Shown: one piece after another, positions 62,301 through 64,000 of the stretch
Position numbering within the stretch: position 1 is the stretch's first letter
Layout: every line of letters begins with the position of its first letter
NCBI RefSeq assembly: GCF_024679245.1
Contig: NC_090180.1
Coordinates: 11,244,507 to 11,308,506 of the forward strand
From: Pseudorasbora parva
Lineage: Eukaryota > Chordata > Actinopteri > Cypriniformes > Gobionidae
Direction of reading: 5' to 3'
DNA length: 64,000 bases
Translations under genes and position numbers: made by a program
Notes under the pieces: generated by a model
Seen by the model: only the letters and a program-made list of their open reading frames with translations
The model's database searches: none
Told to the model about the DNA's origin: nothing

Positions 62301-63965
62301 TCACGCTCTGTCCTTGCGCTTCAGCTTATTGAGCTTCTTAGTGCTGCTGTTCTTGTTGAGGAGCTTCATGACACGCTCCTTGTGATCCAGCACCTTTAAC
62401 ATGGAATCACGAGCTTCCGTGATCTGGTCCATCACCAGCTTGCAGCGCTGCATGTTGCCCTATGCATTGAAACAGTATTATGGTTAACATCAATTGTGTA
62501 ACTACCACTCAAAAGAAAGATAGAAAGAAAGTAAAAGACTTTTATTCAGCAAGGATCAAGAGACAATAAAACATTTATGATGTTATACAAGATTTCGATT
62601 TCATATAAATGCTTTTGAACTTTGTTCATCAACAACGAAACAATGAATCACTGTTTCCACAATATTAACCTGCACTACTGTTTTCAACATCATAAGAAAT
62701 CTTTCTTGAGCAGCAAAACAGCACATTCAAATTAAATGAAAATTCAGCCTGCCATCACAGGAATACATTATATTTTAAAAAGTACATAAAAACAGAAAAG
62801 TTATTTTAATCTATAATAATATATTACAATATTACTGTTTTTACTGCATTTATGATCAAATAAATGCAGCCCTGGTGAGCATTACAGACTTTCCGAAAAC
62901 TAAAAATCTTATTGACCCTTAAACGTTTGAATGGCTGTGTGCATACTTTTTTAAAATTGACACCACTATACAGTATAGAAAACAAGAGTATTAAGATATA
63001 GTATTAAGATTTTTTTTTTTTTTAAGTTTTGATGCACAGATATTCTAGTTCATGTTATAACCAATAAATGGCTGATATTAAAAGTTTAAATAAATCAATA
63101 AAAAAATAAAAAAAATTGTTTTAAATGCTACAAATGAATTTAAGCATCACACCAGAATGGATATCCATTTTAAGATTTGCTAAAGATTACATTTAACAGT
63201 GTAATTTACTGGTGTTTTTAAAAGATTACCTTTAAGTGAGCATTGCAATGACACAAAGCTCACTTATAGTAATCTAAACATAAAAATAGAGGAAATTAGC
63301 ATACGATATCCAAGGTTGGCACTGAATAATAAAAAAAAGTAACATCAGTGTGGCAGGGGAGGCGTGGTTTTGCGGGATCGGCAGAGGGAGAGGGAAGGCG
63401 GAGCCGAGCGGGGCGTTAGTGGGTCAAGTGCAAATGAATAACACCTGTCTCTGATTGCAGTAGTTGGCGTGGAGAGACGGCTTAAAAGCCACGACAGAGA
63501 GAGACGAGAGAGAGAGAGTTTTGGACTGGGACTGAGACGGTGTGCTGACTGTGGCGAGTGATCGTGAAAGCAGAGATTGATTGAGAAACACTTTGGAGCA
63601 GCGGCTTGTGTTTGATGCGCCCACGTGCGCCTGTTATGTTTATTGTAGAGAGAGTAAATAAAAACCAGAGTCTCAGTCCAGCCGACCCCGCCTTCTTCCT
63701 TACACCCAAGAACCGAACTACAATCAGATAAATGACGTGATGCCAATATATTGTGCATGTAATGACAGATCTCCAAAAGAAGGTTTAAGCAAGCAAAGGT
63801 TTCACCGATTTGAAAGTTATCGTGTGGTTAAAAGTGATCAGTGGCTCTCACCTGTATGAGCTCATTTATACGGTGAAGATCATCATCGGCTCCAGCTTTC
63901 TTCTTTGGGATGAGGCCTTCCTGGAGAGTCGTCAGACGACTATAGACATCATGCTCCAGATTAGT
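62301..63965 (-). CDS. sap130: SAP130 C-terminus, last two coding exons (partial gene)
   Basis: Sin3A-associated protein of 130 kDa, a subunit of the nuclear Sin3-HDAC corepressor. Exons (minus strand) 63852-63965 and 62301-62459, both bounded by good splice sites (GTGAGA donor at 63851, GCATAG acceptor before 62459), joined in phase 0 to give 90 codons plus TGA. The peptide TNLEHDVYSRLTTLQEGLIP, then KKKAGADDDLHRINELIQ and GNMQRCKLVMDQITEARDSM, is near-identical to the end of human SAP130. It finishes with a basic LNKLKRKDRA tail. This region is the part that contacts Sin3A in mammals. The rest of the gene lies beyond the right edge. The intron carries two repeats. Confidence 0.92.
62515..62940 (-). 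repeat. cyprinid dispersed DNA repeat (ACTCCAGTCTTCA family) in last sap130 intron
   Basis: TTATTCAGCAAGGATCAAGA, AACAATGAATCACTGTTTCC, ATTCAGCCTGCCATCACAGG and GCCCTGGTGAGCATTACAGA are the family words in inverse orientation. It ends near TTGACCCTTAAACGTTTGAA. Confidence 0.65.
63349..63704 (+). mobile_element. LTR-like sequence in last sap130 intron
   Basis: A GC-richer block starting TGTGGCAGGGGAGGCG and ending CTTCCTTACA, with a TTAAAA box near 63482 and AATAAA at 63657-63662, the arrangement of an LTR. I do not see a target-site duplication (flanks ATCAG and CCCAA), so it may be truncated or mis-bounded. Open frames across it (up to 143 codons, minus strand, Ser/Leu-rich) follow its composition and match nothing known to me. 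Confidence 0.45.
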
Positions 63966-64000
63966 CTGCAGGCAGGTGACAAAACACATTCAGTCTGAAG

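Noticed and set aside
63345..63776. 143-codon minus-strand Ser/Leu-rich frame as a gene
   Set aside because: It is the antisense of a GC-rich LTR-like block, with multiple overlapping open frames and no family match.

Overview
The window is vertebrate nuclear DNA, almost certainly from a teleost and most likely a cypriniform fish. Short exons sit in repeat-rich introns, and Tc1/mariner elements, foldback MITEs and AT-rich microsatellites are abundant, as in zebrafish and carp relatives. Three protein-coding loci can be supported. I rebuilt exon chains by hand from splice sites and remembered human homologues; no alignment or database search was run.

Layout. 1-11.6 kb holds no gene I recognise: DNA-transposon MITEs, a degenerate Tc1 element and long microsatellites. 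11.6-18.3 kb (+) is a complete angiomotin-like 2 gene (amotl2): a probable non-coding first exon, nine coding exons, 680 codons, a poly(A) signal and a tandem TEAD motif at the 5' end. 18.3-28.9 kb is intergenic: a LINE 3' end, a solo LTR inside a MITE, a stack of nested elements and a near-intact Tc1. 29.0-59.0 kb (-) is a complete unconventional myosin VIIB gene (myo7b): 47 coding exons that stay in frame for 2174 codons (motor, five IQ motifs, MyTH4-FERM, SH3, MyTH4-FERM). 59-62.3 kb is intergenic and should contain the myo7b promoter. 62.3-64 kb (-) carries the last two coding exons of sap130, which runs off the right edge.

How the genes relate. amotl2 (junction scaffold, Hippo/YAP inhibitor) and myo7b (brush-border myosin) are convergent. 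sap130 (Sin3-HDAC subunit) and myo7b are head-to-tail on the minus strand. They are physical neighbours rather than a functional unit; SAP130 and MYO7B also share a chromosome region in human, which supports MYO7B over MYO7A.

Most notable: myo7b has a short intron with every hallmark of a U12-type AT-AC intron, a GC-AG intron beside an in-frame 18-bp coding minisatellite, and an intact-looking Tc1 transposase gene inside an intron. Several introns are nested transposon stacks whose insertion order can be read from target-site duplications. I found no CRISPR, operon, viral gene or other self-contained novel system.
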